Position numbers and translations under genes: made by a program. A stretch of DNA of 64,000 nucleotides from contig NZ_JASLER010000086.1 in assembly GCF_030151085.1 (NCBI RefSeq), positions 1-64,000 of the forward strand, read 5' to 3'. The notes below the pieces were generated by a model. That model searched no databases. It was given only the letters and a program-made list of their open reading frames with translations, and was not told the origin of the DNA. Positions 26,812-36,350 of the stretch are shown in pieces (the stretch's first letter is position 1; every line of letters starts with the position of its first letter). The DNA is from Bacteroides sp. GTDB lineage: Bacteria; Bacteroidota; Bacteroidia; Bacteroidales; Bacteroidaceae.

Positions 26812-28032
26812 TTATTCGTATCTTATCGCTTCAATCGGGTCTAAATCCGCTGCCTTTTTCGCCGGATACCAACCGAAGAACACACCGGTAACGGTACATA
26901 CGGCAAAGGAAAGGAATACACTCCAAGGTTGGATGAAGATGGGCCAATGAGCCACACTCTTTACTACCCAACTGGCACCACATCCAATAATGACTCCGAT
27001 GATACCTCCGGTAATACTGATGAGGATGGCTTCTATCAGGAATTGGCTCAGAATATCAACCCCACGGGCACCGACTGACATGCGTAAACCGATTTCACGG
27101 GTACGCTCCGTAACGCTGACATACATGATATTCATGATACCGATGCCACCTACTACCAAAGAAATGCCGGCGATACAAGCCAGGAGGGTGGTCATCAGGT
27201 CGGTGGTGGAGTTTAGCATAGAGCTGAGTTCCTGCTGGCTACGGATGGTGAAGTCATCGTCGGCATTGTCTTTCAGCTTGTGATTACGACGTAGCAGTGA
27301 GGTTATTTCTTCAGTGGCATTATCAGTCATATCTTCTGTAAGAGCAGAAGCAAATATACCTTGCAGATAGGTTTGTGCCAATAACCTCTTCATCACTGTG
27401 GTATAGGGAGCAAGAACGACGTCGTCCTGGTCCATACCCATGGAATTGTAACCTTTAGCTTTTAAGACTCCCACCACACGGAAGGGAACCTGATTGAAAC
27501 GGATGATGCGTCCTACAGGATCTTGACCACCCGGGAAAAGATTGTCTTGAATGGTTTTTCCGATGACGCAAACTTTAGCTGAGGTTTGTATATCAGCATC
27601 GGTAAACATTTCACCATTATCCACACTGAGCTGACGTATCTTTAAATATTCCGTACCCACTCCGTTGACGGAGGAAGGGTAGTTATTGTTACCCGCAATT
27701 AATTGTCCGCTGGAAGATACGTTGGGACTGACGGCCGACAAGAAGCTGGTTTCATTGCATAAAGCTTCATAATCGGTCAGCTTCAGGGTTTGCATGGCGC
27801 TTGGGTCTTGACGAACACCGCCACGCATGTCACCGCCCGGATGAACCATTATCATGTTCGACCCCATTTCAGCTATTTGTGCCTGAATGCTTTTCTTTGA
27901 ACCTTGTCCGATGGCGAGCATCGTGATAACGGATGCCACACCGATGATAATGCCGAGCATGGTAAGGAAAGCACGGAGCTTGTTATTATTCAAAGCTCGC
28001 AGAGCTATTTTGAAAAGATTGGTTCCGTTCAT
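26812..28032 (-). CDS. ABC transporter permease (MacB/FtsX type)
   Basis: A 406-residue permease. It starts with a first helix (about 20-45), then a large MacB-type periplasmic domain (about 45-275), then three C-terminal helices in an FtsX domain with the typical ERTREIGLRMSVGAR and YPAKKAADLDPIEAIRYE. In E. coli MacB the ATPase and permease are one chain; here they are two genes. It overlaps the ATPase gene by one base. Together with the adaptor and TolC it should export small amphipathic molecules, peptides or lipids. Confidence 0.92.
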   Translation of the reverse strand: MNGTNLFKIALRALNNNKLRAFLTMLGIIIGVASVITMLAIGQGSKKSIQAQIAEMGSNMIMVHPGGDMRGGVRQDPSAMQTLKLTDYEALCNETSFLSAVSPNVSSSGQLIAGNNNYPSSVNGVGTEYLKIRQLSVDNGEMFTDADIQTSAKVCVIGKTIQDNLFPGGQDPVGRIIRFNQVPFRVVGVLKAKGYNSMGMDQDDVVLAPYTTVMKRLLAQTYLQGIFASALTEDMTDNATEEITSLLRRNHKLKDNADDDFTIRSQQELSSMLNSTTDLMTTLLACIAGISLVVGGIGIMNIMYVSVTERTREIGLRMSVGARGVDILSQFLIEAILISITGGIIGVIIGCGASWVVKSVAHWPIFIQPWSVFLSFAVCTVTGVFFGWYPAKKAADLDPIEAIRYE

Positions 28033-28778
28033 TATTCTTCCTCCTGTTTAGGTAATGCTGCCAGTGCATCGGCTGCATTAAGGATGTTTTTGTTGAGGTT
28101 GTCTTCTTTTACCTGCCCGTCACGTAACACAATATTTCGGCTGCTGTACTGTGCTATTTCCGGATTATGGGTTACGAAGATGATGGTACGTCCTTCGGCA
28201 TGCAGTTTCTGAAAGAGAACCAGAATGTCGAAAGAAGTGCGTGTATCAAGATTACCGGTTGCTTCGTCCGCCAGGATCACAGCCGGATTGTTGACTAAAG
28301 CACGGGCAATAGCCACACGCTGCATCTGCCCGCCGGACATCTGGTTGGATTTATGTTCCAGACGATCACCCAAACCAACAGCTTGCAGAGATTCGATGGA
28401 GCGCTTCCGTCTTTCGGCTGCCGAGACGGAGGAGTTGTACATTAGCGGGAGTTCCACATTTTCCACAGCGGTGGTCTTTGCCAGCAGATTGTAGCTTTGA
28501 AATACAAAGCCGATTTTGCGGTTGCGCAGTACGGCACGCTGTGATTTACTCATGGTACGCACGGATATGCCGTCCAGATAGTATTCGCCACTGGTAGGAG
28601 TATCGAGGCAACCGAGGGTGTTCAACAAGGTTGATTTTCCTGAGCCTGATGTTCCCATGATAGTAACGAACTCACCTTCGGAGATGGTGAATGAGATGCC
28701 ACGTAATGCATGTACGGTTTCATCACCTACCTGGAAGTTCCGCTTGATATTCTGAAGTTCAATAACTACTTTGCTCAT
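28032..28778 (-). CDS. ABC transporter ATP-binding protein (MacB/LolD type)
   Basis: A 248-residue ATPase of the MacB/LolD family. Walker A is [13 protein letters not shown], the signature is [14 protein letters not shown], Walker B is [12 protein letters not shown], and the switch histidine is in FVTHNPE. It has a short C-terminal extension of about 25 residues beyond the usual end. It is 4 bp downstream of the adaptor gene and overlaps the permease gene by one base, so the module is tightly coupled. Confidence 0.94.
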   Translation of the reverse strand: MSKVVIELQNIKRNFQVGDETVHALRGISFTISEGEFVTIMGTSGSGKSTLLNTLGCLDTPTSGEYYLDGISVRTMSKSQRAVLRNRKIGFVFQSYNLLAKTTAVENVELPLMYNSSVSAAERRKRSIESLQAVGLGDRLEHKSNQMSGGQMQRVAIARALVNNPAVILADEATGNLDTRTSFDILVLFQKLHAEGRTIIFVTHNPEIAQYSSRNIVLRDGQVKEDNLNKNILNAADALAALPKQEEE

Positions 28779-28782
28779 AATT

Positions 28783-30006
28783 CTAGTTTTTCTTCTTATT
28801 GCCTCCCGGACGACTTGGCATGAAAGGGCTTTGCTCGCCGCTTGCCGTATCCGGTGTTACCGATGTTCCGCCTTCGCCGGGCATACTTCCAATGGTAGCT
28901 TCGGTTATTACGTTGGTACCGGCTGAAATACCACTGACAATTTCTGTGTTGACACCATTGGAGATACCTATTTCTACCGGATGTGCAGTGAATGTATTAC
29001 CTTCACGAGTCCATAGTTTATGTTCGGCTTCGCAATCTTTCACTATATCGTTCTCGCCGATAAGCGGCTTTTCGGGAGTGAAGCGCAATGCACGTGATGG
29101 TACGCTGAGTATATCTTTACGGTCGAGGGTATAGATGGTGACATTGGCCGTTAAGCGAGGTTTCAGTTTTAAGTCCGGGTTATGGGCCGAAATAACGACT
29201 TCGTAGGTTACTACCGTGGTCGATGAAGAAGTACTGCTCGTAGAGCTGGCATCTCCTAGACGGATTTGCGTTACTACCCCTTCGAAAACATCGTTCGGAT
29301 AGGCATCTACAGTAAACGAGGCACGTTGTCCTTCTACGATACCGCCTATGTCGGCTTCATCCACGTCGGCAACAACTTGCATTTGCGTCAGGTCGGCAGC
29401 GATGGTGAACAGAGTGGGGGTTTCGAAGCCGGAAGCTACGGTTTGACCTTCTTCAACGTCGCGGCTGATGACAACGCCGTCAATAGGCGAGGTGATGGTA
29501 GCATACGAGAGGTTACGCTCCGCTTTTGCCAGAGATGCCTGACTGCTTTCGAAGGTGCTCCTCGCTTTATCGTAGTTGTACTGCGACTGTTCGTAGTCCG
29601 TATCACTGATAAGCTGCTTGGCGTGTAAGCCTTTATTGCGCTCAAAGTTTTTCTGCTGATATTCATATTCGGCTTTCGCTCCGTTGTAGGTGGCGCGTTG
29701 CGAGGCAAGTTCGCTTTGTAGCGTCACGCGGTCCATTTCGGCGATAAGCTGGCCTTTGGTAACTACCGAGTTGTAATCGACGTATATCTTGTCGATGATA
29801 CCACTGACTTGCGTACCGACTTCTACTTCCGTCACCGGTTCGATGGTGCCTGTAGCAGTTACAGACTCGGATATCTCACCCTTATTGACAGTTGCAGTGG
29901 TGTATGTCACTTTATGTTTGGCAGACGAACCACCGAAGAACCATATTCCTCCACCGGCTACTACTACGATAGCCACAGCAATGAGGATAATTTTCTTTTT
30001 GTTCAT
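28783..30006 (-). CDS. Periplasmic adaptor (MacA-like membrane fusion protein)
   Basis: A 407-residue membrane fusion protein. An N-terminal anchor helix is followed by a lipoyl-like half (TVNKGEISESVTATGTIEP), a coiled-coil hairpin (about 100-165, rich in Q, K, E), the second lipoyl half (ATITSPIDGVVISRDVEEGQ), then beta-barrel and membrane-proximal domains. The tail SPFMPSRPGGNKKKN is low-complexity and basic. It bridges the ABC pair and the TolC-like channel. Confidence 0.93.
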   Translation of the reverse strand: MNKKKIILIAVAIVVVAGGGIWFFGGSSAKHKVTYTTATVNKGEISESVTATGTIEPVTEVEVGTQVSGIIDKIYVDYNSVVTKGQLIAEMDRVTLQSELASQRATYNGAKAEYEYQQKNFERNKGLHAKQLISDTDYEQSQYNYDKARSTFESSQASLAKAERNLSYATITSPIDGVVISRDVEEGQTVASGFETPTLFTIAADLTQMQVVADVDEADIGGIVEGQRASFTVDAYPNDVFEGVVTQIRLGDASSTSSTSSSTTVVTYEVVISAHNPDLKLKPRLTANVTIYTLDRKDILSVPSRALRFTPEKPLIGENDIVKDCEAEHKLWTREGNTFTAHPVEIGISNGVNTEIVSGISAGTNVITEATIGSMPGEGGTSVTPDTASGEQSPFMPSRPGGNKKKN

Positions 30007-30017
30007 GATTGTATTAC

Positions 30018-31403
30018 TTATAATTGTATTTTATCTCCTTGATAGAACTTCAGTAATTGCATGTTCAATATTGCCATATATTTGGCTTGCAATGTTTCTT
30101 GTTGTGCGCTGAGCAGGTTGCTTTTCTCAGTTAGTAACTCTACTGTATTCTTCATGCCCAGATTAAATTGCTCTTGTATAAGATCGTAGCTGGTCTGCGT
30201 ACTTTTCAACTTTTCTACGGCTGCTGCATAACGTTGTTGTGCACTGTTGGCATCGAGCCATAAACCTTCAATGGTCTTGTACAGAGTCTTTTGTTCATCC
30301 AGCAAGGACAATTCGCTGGTTTGCTTTTGCAGTTTGGCTTTTTGTATGGCGCTTTTGGTTTGTCTGTTATTAAATATAGGTACACTGACGCTTACTCCTA
30401 ATGAATTGTTCCAGTTCTGCTTGATCTGCTCGCTGAAGGTGAAGTCATTGCCGTTGGCATTGTTTGTGCCGATGCCAGCGGTCAAACTGAAAGTGGGAAT
30501 GTAGCCTGCACGGGCTATTTTAATATCTAAATCCGATGTTTGTACATTCAGTTTGCCTGCCTCAATTTCGGGACGCAAAGTTAAAGCGGTACGGTAAACA
30601 TCTGCCTTACTGGGTAGTGGTACTAATACATTTTCATTTCCTAGTGCGGGCAGATAAAGATTCATTTCGTTTTCACCATCCAGTTCAAGCAATTGTTTGA
30701 GTTGGAGTTTATAATCTTGTAGATTTGCCTGTGCGGTGACTAATTGATATTTGTCTGTGCTGACTTGTGCTTCCAGCTGTGCCAGATCGCTCTTGGCGAT
30801 GCTACCGGCTTCGAACAATGCTTTGGCTCGGTCACATTCTGCTTTACTTACTTCTAAAGTAGATTCGTTGACTTTGACGGCTTCGGCTGCATAGAGTATT
30901 TGTACGTAGGTCTGTGCGATGCTTTCTTCAATGCTGTTTTCGCTTTGAGTTACATTCAAGCCGGCAATGCGGTTGTTGAGCTGTTGTTGCTTTATGGTGT
31001 TGAGCCGTTTGCTGCCATTATAAAGCGTCCAGTTAGCATCAATACCATAACTGCCGTTATAGCTGGTTTTGCTTTGGCTGCTGGTGATGTTATCACCGTT
31101 GATAATCGTATTTGTCTCACTATTGGGACGGTTCACGATACGTTGGCTTACACTAGCCGAGAGGCTGGGGAAGAGGGCTGCTTTTGCAGTTTTCACATCC
31201 ACCTCGGCACTTTCTGCGTTGAGGCGGTTTTTGCGAATGGTAATGTTTTGCTGCAAAGCATAGTCGATACAGGTTTGCAAATCCCATTGGGAAGGAATAG
31301 GCAGATTGCCGGCTTGCTGCACTATTGTATCATTTTGAGCGGACAATCCTATGCAGCTTGCCAAGCAGAGCGTTATCACTGTCAATCTTCTTACGTTCGT
31401 CAT
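30018..31403 (-). CDS. TolC-family outer membrane channel
   Basis: A 461-residue outer-membrane efflux channel. The start is ATG 31403: it gives the signal peptide MTNVRRLTVITLCLASC... ending at SAQ, and a consensus promoter at 31432-31463 begins transcription just upstream. The frame stays open to an ATG at 31571 but that would lie upstream of the promoter. Two outer-membrane efflux repeats are present, each with long helices of Q/A/K/E character, for example AEVDVKTAKAALFPSLSAS and IKIARAGYIPTFSLTAG. First gene of the six-gene efflux and two-component set. Confidence 0.93.
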   Translation of the reverse strand: MTNVRRLTVITLCLASCIGLSAQNDTIVQQAGNLPIPSQWDLQTCIDYALQQNITIRKNRLNAESAEVDVKTAKAALFPSLSASVSQRIVNRPNSETNTIINGDNITSSQSKTSYNGSYGIDANWTLYNGSKRLNTIKQQQLNNRIAGLNVTQSENSIEESIAQTYVQILYAAEAVKVNESTLEVSKAECDRAKALFEAGSIAKSDLAQLEAQVSTDKYQLVTAQANLQDYKLQLKQLLELDGENEMNLYLPALGNENVLVPLPSKADVYRTALTLRPEIEAGKLNVQTSDLDIKIARAGYIPTFSLTAGIGTNNANGNDFTFSEQIKQNWNNSLGVSVSVPIFNNRQTKSAIQKAKLQKQTSELSLLDEQKTLYKTIEGLWLDANSAQQRYAAAVEKLKSTQTSYDLIQEQFNLGMKNTVELLTEKSNLLSAQQETLQAKYMAILNMQLLKFYQGDKIQL

Positions 31404-31431
31404 ATCGTTGATAATCTTTTGTTTTACATGA

Positions 31432-31463
31432 CAAATGTAGGGTGATTCGATTTTAGCTGCAAA
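31432..31463 (-). promoter_or_regulatory. Consensus promoter of the efflux operon
   Basis: Minus-strand TTTG (31460-31463), 20-bp spacer, TACATTTG (31432-31439). Transcript start would be near 31425, giving a leader of about 22 nt to ATG 31403. Confidence 0.8.
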
Positions 31464-31590
31464 ACTGATAGATGTATGGGGAGTTTTCATCGTCAATTCT
31501 TCTTTTTTTATGGATAAGTGAATACGTATCAATTTCTTATTGAACTCTTGAAAAAGAAATTGCATCCCCATCCAACTTTTCCGGCTTTTA

Positions 31591-31622
31591 TTTGTTATTT
31601 ATATAGAAAAATTTTATATTTG
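31591..31622 (+). promoter_or_regulatory. Consensus promoter of DUF4492-cydAB
   Basis: TTTG (31591-31594), 20-bp spacer, TATATTTG (31615-31622). The transcript start should be near 31628, which decides the start codon of the next gene. Confidence 0.82.
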
Positions 31623-31645
31623 TAATGATTATAATTTCAGCCTGT

Positions 31646-31864
31646 ATGAGACAAACTGTGATTAACATTTGGAGATTTTATCTGGAAGGTTTTCGAAGTA
31701 TGACGTTAGGACGTACTTTGTGGCTTATAATACTAATAAAACTATTTATTATGTTTTTCATTCTCCGCCTCTTCTTTTTCCCCAACTTCCTGAATACACC
31801 TGCTGTAGGCGCCGATAAAGATGACTATGTAAGTAGAGAGCTTATTCTCCGGGCAGCAGACTAA
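31646..31864 (+). CDS. DUF4492 small membrane protein
   Basis: A 72-residue protein with one strong transmembrane helix (RTLWLIILIKLFIMFFILRLF). ATG 31625 is in frame but lies before the predicted transcript start, so ATG 31646 (MRQTVINIWRFYLEGF) is the better start. DUF4492 proteins sit next to cydAB in Bacteroidetes and epsilon-proteobacteria, and may be a small accessory subunit of cytochrome bd, comparable in place to CydX. That role is inference from context. Confidence 0.85.
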   Translation: MRQTVINIWRFYLEGFRSMTLGRTLWLIILIKLFIMFFILRLFFFPNFLNTPAVGADKDDYVSRELILRAAD

Positions 31865-31909
31865 GAGAAATAGTACGATAACAAGTAATTTACAATAAAC
31901 TTTATTCTC

Positions 31910-33475
31910 ATGCTAGAAAACATTGACACTTCTTTGATTGACTGGTCGAGAGCGCAATTCGCTTTGACAGCCATTTATCACTGGATTTTTGTACCGCTTA
32001 CTCTAGGTCTGGCGGTTGTTATGGGCATTATGGAGACGGCCTACTACCGTACGGGTGACGAATTCTGGAAACGTACAGCCAAATTCTGGATGAAGATTTT
32101 CGGTATTAACTTTGCCGTGGGTGTAGCTACGGGGTTGATTCTGGAGTTCGAATTTGGAACGAACTGGAGTAACTATTCCTGGTTTGTAGGTGATATCTTC
32201 GGAGCTCCCCTTGCTATCGAGGGCATTCTCGCTTTCTTTATGGAGGCAACTTTTATAGCTGTAATGTTCTTCGGCTGGGAGAAAGTAAGTAAACGTTTTC
32301 ACTTGACGGCAACCTGGCTTACGGGCTTGGGCGCTACGATTTCGGCCTGGTGGATTCTGGTGGCTAATGCCTGGATGCAATATCCGGTAGGCATGGAATT
32401 CAATCCTGATACTGTACGTAATGAGATGGTCGATTTTTGGGCAGTAGCATTATCACCTGTAGCCGTTAATAAGTTTTTCCATACAGTGTTGTCCAGTTGG
32501 ATATTGGGTGCAGTGTTTGTAGTGGGTGTCAGTTGCTGGTACTTGCTGAAGAAGCGTGATAAGAAGTTTGCTATAGCCAGTGTGAAGGTTGCCGCCAGTG
32601 TAGGTTTGGTAGCCACTTTGCTTACAGCATGGACGGGCGACGGTTCGGGCTATCAGGTTGCACAAACTCAGCCTATGAAACTGGCTGCTTTTGAAGGTTT
32701 TTACGAGGGACGAGAAGGTGCCGGACTGGTAGCAGTTGGTGCGTTGAATCCTGATAAAAAGACCCATGATGACGGTGTGGAACCTTTCTTGTTCAGAGTA
32801 GAGATTCCTAAGTTCCTGTCATTGCTTGCCGAGCGTGATGCAAATGCATTTGTTCCTGGCATAAATGATATACTAAAAGGTGGATACCCTTTGAAGGATG
32901 GTTCCATCGCTTTATCTGCCGAAGAAAAGATAGAACGTGGCAAAACTGCCATATCAGCACTCGCTGCTTATCGTGCTGCAAAATCGGCAGGAAATGAAGA
33001 AGATGCAAAACTGGCAGCTGCTGTTCTGAAAGAGAATGTTCCTTATTTCGGTTATGGATATATTAAGGATGTAAACGACCTGGTACCGAATGTACCTTTA
33101 ACATTCTATGCTTTCCGTATTATGGTTATATTGGGAGGATATTTCATTTTGTTCTTTGCATTGATTCTATTCTTTGCTTATAAGAAAGATTTGTCAAAGT
33201 TGAAGTGGATGCATTGGGTGGCATTGCTCACTATACCATTGGGTTATCTGGCAAGTCAGGCAGGCTGGGTAGTTGCCGAATGTGGTCGTCAGCCGTGGGC
33301 AATACAGGATATGCTGCCAGTTAATGCGGCAATCTCCAAGCTGGATGTAAGTTCTGTACAAACTACGTTCTTCATCTTCCTTGTGCTCTTCACCATTATG
33401 CTGATAGCTGAGGTTGGGATTATGCTGAAGGCTATACGAAAGGGACCGGATAGTAATATTAGTGATACGTATTAA
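31910..33475 (+). CDS. cydA: Cytochrome bd oxidase subunit I
   Basis: A 521-residue inner-membrane subunit carrying the haems b558, b595 and d and the quinol site. The N-terminal LIDWSRAQFALTAIYHWIF contains the conserved haem-ligand histidine, and GRQPWAIQ near the C-terminus is the GRQPW signature. The Q-loop region (about 255-380) is long, as in E. coli-type enzymes. Lets the anaerobe consume traces of oxygen with quinol as donor. Follows DUF4492 by 45 bp. Confidence 0.97.
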   Translation: MLENIDTSLIDWSRAQFALTAIYHWIFVPLTLGLAVVMGIMETAYYRTGDEFWKRTAKFWMKIFGINFAVGVATGLILEFEFGTNWSNYSWFVGDIFGAPLAIEGILAFFMEATFIAVMFFGWEKVSKRFHLTATWLTGLGATISAWWILVANAWMQYPVGMEFNPDTVRNEMVDFWAVALSPVAVNKFFHTVLSSWILGAVFVVGVSCWYLLKKRDKKFAIASVKVAASVGLVATLLTAWTGDGSGYQVAQTQPMKLAAFEGFYEGREGAGLVAVGALNPDKKTHDDGVEPFLFRVEIPKFLSLLAERDANAFVPGINDILKGGYPLKDGSIALSAEEKIERGKTAISALAAYRAAKSAGNEEDAKLAAAVLKENVPYFGYGYIKDVNDLVPNVPLTFYAFRIMVILGGYFILFFALILFFAYKKDLSKLKWMHWVALLTIPLGYLASQAGWVVAECGRQPWAIQDMLPVNAAISKLDVSSVQTTFFIFLVLFTIMLIAEVGIMLKAIRKGPDSNISDTY

Positions 33476-33515
33476 TCATTTATTACTCAGTTAATCACTT
33501 CTAATTTATAATTCA

Positions 33516-34664
33516 ATGAATACATATTTATTTCTTCAACAATATTGGTGGTTTGTAGTTTCCTTGCTGGGGGCTCTACTGGTATTCCTGCTGTTTGTGC
33601 AGGGAGGTAATTCGCTTTTATTCTGTCTAGGCAAGACGGAAGAACAGCGCAAAATGATGATTAACTCTACAGGACGCAAGTGGGAGTTTACGTTTACTAC
33701 ACTTGTTACCTTCGGAGGTGCTTTCTTTGCTTCATTTCCATTGTTCTATAGCACTAGCTTTGGTGGGGCATACTGGTTGTGGATGATTATTCTGTTCAGC
33801 TTTGTATTGCAGGCTGTCAGCTACGAATTCCAGTCTAAGGCAGGTAATCTGTTGGGAAAGAAGACTTATCGTGTGTTTCTGGTGATAAATGGAGTTGTTG
33901 GACCTGTGCTATTGGGCGGTGCGGTGGCAACGTTCTTTACCGGTTCCGAATTCTATGTGAATAAAGGGAATATGACCGATACAATAATGCCGGTCATCAG
34001 CCATTGGGCGAATGGATGGCATGGACTGGATGCATTGCTTAATCCGTGGAATGTGATTTTGGGCTTGGCTGTATTCTTCTTGGCGCGTATTCTAGGTTCG
34101 CTCTATTTTATTAATAATATTAATGAAAAAGATCTGATTGCTCGTTGCCGTCGTTCTTTATGGGGCAATACAGGATTGTTCCTGGTATTCTTCCTGGCAT
34201 TTGTAATTCGTACATTGGTTGCTGATGGTTATGCGGTGAATCCTGAGAATGGTGAAATCTATATGGAGCCTTATAAGTATCTGACCAACTTCCTGGAGAT
34301 GCCGATTGTATTGATAGTGTTTCTGATTGGTGTTGTATCTGTACTTTGGGGTATTATTCGTACGATTTGGAAGCCGACATTTGATAAAGGCATCTGGTTT
34401 GCCGGGATAGGCACCGTGCTTACGGTTCTTGCTCTACTGCTGGTTTCTGGTTATAACAATACAGCTTACTATCCTTCTACGAACGATATCCAAAGCTCAT
34501 TGACACTTGCCAATAGTTGTTCGAGCTTGTTTACACTGAAAGTTATGGCTTACGTTTCTATTCTTGTTCCTTTCGTGCTGGCTTATATCTTCTACGCATG
34601 GCGTAGCATTGATAACCGCAAGATCGATGCAAAGGAAATGCAAGAAGGCGGACATGCGTACTAA
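33516..34664 (+). CDS. cydB: Cytochrome bd oxidase subunit II
   Basis: A 382-residue membrane subunit that pairs with CydA. About eight to nine helices are visible. It starts MNTYLFLQQYWWFVVSLLG and contains FEFQSKAGN-like segment YEFQSKAGNLLG and YNNTAYYPS in the conserved C-terminal part. It begins 40 bp after cydA and is followed by a strong hairpin at 34672-34705. Confidence 0.96.
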   Translation: MNTYLFLQQYWWFVVSLLGALLVFLLFVQGGNSLLFCLGKTEEQRKMMINSTGRKWEFTFTTLVTFGGAFFASFPLFYSTSFGGAYWLWMIILFSFVLQAVSYEFQSKAGNLLGKKTYRVFLVINGVVGPVLLGGAVATFFTGSEFYVNKGNMTDTIMPVISHWANGWHGLDALLNPWNVILGLAVFFLARILGSLYFINNINEKDLIARCRRSLWGNTGLFLVFFLAFVIRTLVADGYAVNPENGEIYMEPYKYLTNFLEMPIVLIVFLIGVVSVLWGIIRTIWKPTFDKGIWFAGIGTVLTVLALLLVSGYNNTAYYPSTNDIQSSLTLANSCSSLFTLKVMAYVSILVPFVLAYIFYAWRSIDNRKIDAKEMQEGGHAY

Positions 34665-34671
34665 ATAAAAG

Positions 34672-34705
34672 TTATGGGTTATTAGTTACAACTAATAACC
34701 CATAA
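34672..34705. terminator. Bidirectional terminator between cydB and mtgA
   Basis: A perfect 16-bp inverted repeat (34672-34687 and 34690-34705, core GGGTTATTAGTT) flanked by A/T tracts lies between convergent genes. Confidence 0.75.
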
Positions 34706-34706
34706 T

Positions 34707-35441
34707 TTATTTTTTCTTCTTCTTTTTCGGTTTATCCACTTCTTTTTTCTTCTCTTCTACCGGAGGAAACTTCGGAACTAACTTCATTAAACGCAGTATT
34801 TGTCCTTGCCTACGTAGAATATAAGGCGATGGCTTTGCCGAATTGAAACGTATGGGATTGGGCAAAGTAGCGGCAATCAGTGCACATTGTCCGGCGGAGA
34901 GCTTGGCAGCAGTGGTATTGAATTTAATTTTTGCAGTGGCTTGTGCTCCATAAATAGACTTCCCCATTTCGATGGAGTTCAGATATACTTCCATAATACG
35001 CTCTTTAGACCAACATAATTCTATGAGCCAAGTGAAATAAACCTCGAACCCTTTTCGTACCCAAGATGATTGCGGCCAAAGAAAAACATTCTTTGCTGTC
35101 TGTTGGCTGATGGTGCTGGCACCACGTTTTCGCTTTCTTGTTTCATTTTCCTTGATCGCTTTTTCTATTTCAACAAAATCGAAACCATTGTGCTCGGCAA
35201 AGCGATTGTCTTCTGAAGCAATAACTGCCATCGGCAAATTGGGGGATATTTCATCGAAGGGCACCCAGGTATGATGCCAAACAGGACTTTCTCCCTTAAA
35301 CGTTTGCTGGACGCTACGAATAACCATTAGCGGGGTAATATATACCGGCAGAAAACGATAAACCACTACCGCCATGATAGTGGAAATAAAAAAGAAAAGT
35401 ATCAGGTTACGGATGATCCGTAGAGGTTTGGGAAGTTTCAT
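34707..35441 (-). CDS. mtgA: Monofunctional peptidoglycan glycosyltransferase
   Basis: A 244-residue GT51 enzyme that polymerises lipid II into glycan strands at the outer face of the inner membrane. After one N-terminal helix come the GT51 motifs [14 protein letters not shown] (catalytic Glu), [29 protein letters not shown] and YGAQATA. The C-terminus is a lysine-rich tail. ATG 35441 gives the normal start; an ATG at 35507 extends the frame into repeat array C and is unlikely. Confidence 0.94.
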   Translation of the reverse strand: MKLPKPLRIIRNLILFFFISTIMAVVVYRFLPVYITPLMVIRSVQQTFKGESPVWHHTWVPFDEISPNLPMAVIASEDNRFAEHNGFDFVEIEKAIKENETRKRKRGASTISQQTAKNVFLWPQSSWVRKGFEVYFTWLIELCWSKERIMEVYLNSIEMGKSIYGAQATAKIKFNTTAAKLSAGQCALIAATLPNPIRFNSAKPSPYILRRQGQILRLMKLVPKFPPVEEKKKEVDKPKKKKKK

Positions 35442-35477
35442 TATTGTCGTTCTTTTGTACGTGCATGTATATACTAA

Positions 35478-35565
35478 AAACAGATGGTCTGTTTGATGCA
35501 AACGCATAGTCTGTTCAGGTCAAACAGACCATGCGTTTACCCGAAACAGACCATCTGTTTCGCTA
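35478..35565. repeat. 22-bp-period intergenic array C, nested palindrome
   Basis: Four units begin at 35478, 35500, 35522 and 35544, exactly 22 bp apart. Boxes: AAACAGATGGTCTGTTT, AAACGCATAGTCTGTT, AAACAGACCATGCGTTT, AAACAGACCATCTGTTT. Unit one is the exact reverse complement of unit four (17 bp); units two and three are reverse complements with one mismatch. The same boxes recur at 60936-61017. Confidence 0.75.
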
Positions 35566-35579
35566 ACTTTAAAATAGGG

Positions 35580-36254
35580 TTATTTCCCAGTTTCCGCATT
35601 CTTAATCATTTGCTCGCTGGCATACATGAAGATGTCTACACGGCGGTTTTGCTCAGCGGACATACTTTCATCATATTCGTTGTATCCTACACCTTCTACT
35701 TTCTTGAATTGTGAAGGAGAAACGCCACAGTCTTGTAGATAGTTCTCTACGGAATAAGCGCGGTTTTTGGAAACTTTCATATTGGCTTCGTACGAACCTA
35801 CTTTGTCTGTATGACCGATGATAGCGATATCTGTTGTAGGATCTTCTTTCAAAATCTGTGCAAGTTCACGCAAAGAAGATTTGGCTTCGTTGCTCAATGC
35901 TGCAGAGTTGAAACCGAATAAGATACCTGCTGCAAAAGACACCTTTACTGCGGGAAGACCATTATTATCAGTTACTTGTTCCACTTGTGCACCTTGAATC
36001 TTAGCGGCTTCAGCTGCTTTCTTATCCATCTTACGGCCGATAGCTACACCTGTACCCGTACCAACTGCCGCACCGATTGCTGCGCCAATGGCTGCACCTT
36101 TTCCTTTACCGATTAATCCACCGATAATGGCTCCGGCTGCTGCACCCGAACCTCCGCCGATTACTCCGCCTTTAGCGGTATTATTCATCGTACTACAACT
36201 TCCCAACATTAAAACACCACATAACAGCAGTGCTATAAATTTCATCTTCTTCAT
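35580..36254 (-). CDS. OmpA-family lipoprotein with glycine-zipper segment
   Basis: A 224-residue outer-membrane lipoprotein. A lipobox LMLGSC is followed by a glycine-zipper region (about 28-75, GGVIGGGSGAAAGAIIGG and repeats) and an OmpA C-terminal peptidoglycan-binding domain (about 105-215) with LFGFNSAALSNEAKSSL, IIGHTDKVGS, NRAYSVENYL and the final NRRVDIFM. It probably links the outer membrane to peptidoglycan. The next gene on the strand, mtgA, also acts on peptidoglycan, across array C. Confidence 0.93.
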   Translation of the reverse strand: MKKMKFIALLLCGVLMLGSCSTMNNTAKGGVIGGGSGAAAGAIIGGLIGKGKGAAIGAAIGAAVGTGTGVAIGRKMDKKAAEAAKIQGAQVEQVTDNNGLPAVKVSFAAGILFGFNSAALSNEAKSSLRELAQILKEDPTTDIAIIGHTDKVGSYEANMKVSKNRAYSVENYLQDCGVSPSQFKKVEGVGYNEYDESMSAEQNRRVDIFMYASEQMIKNAETGK

Positions 36255-36350
36255 AAGTCTACCTATTAAATTTGTTTATACTTAATATGTTACAAAATTA
36301 TGGATATAATAACATCCTTATCCTCTATAAAGTTTTTCATTGTACTTTTT

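Noticed and set aside
31403..31571. N-terminal extension of the TolC-type protein from ATG 31571
   Set aside because: It would start upstream of the consensus promoter at 31432-31463 and would bury the signal peptide.
35442..35507. N-terminal extension of MtgA from ATG 35507
   Set aside because: The extra 22 residues are encoded by the edge of repeat array C and precede the normal start with its membrane helix.
35478..35565. Array C (and array F) as a CRISPR array
   Set aside because: Units are 22 bp in total with a 5-6 bp linker, far too short for spacers, and no cas genes are present.
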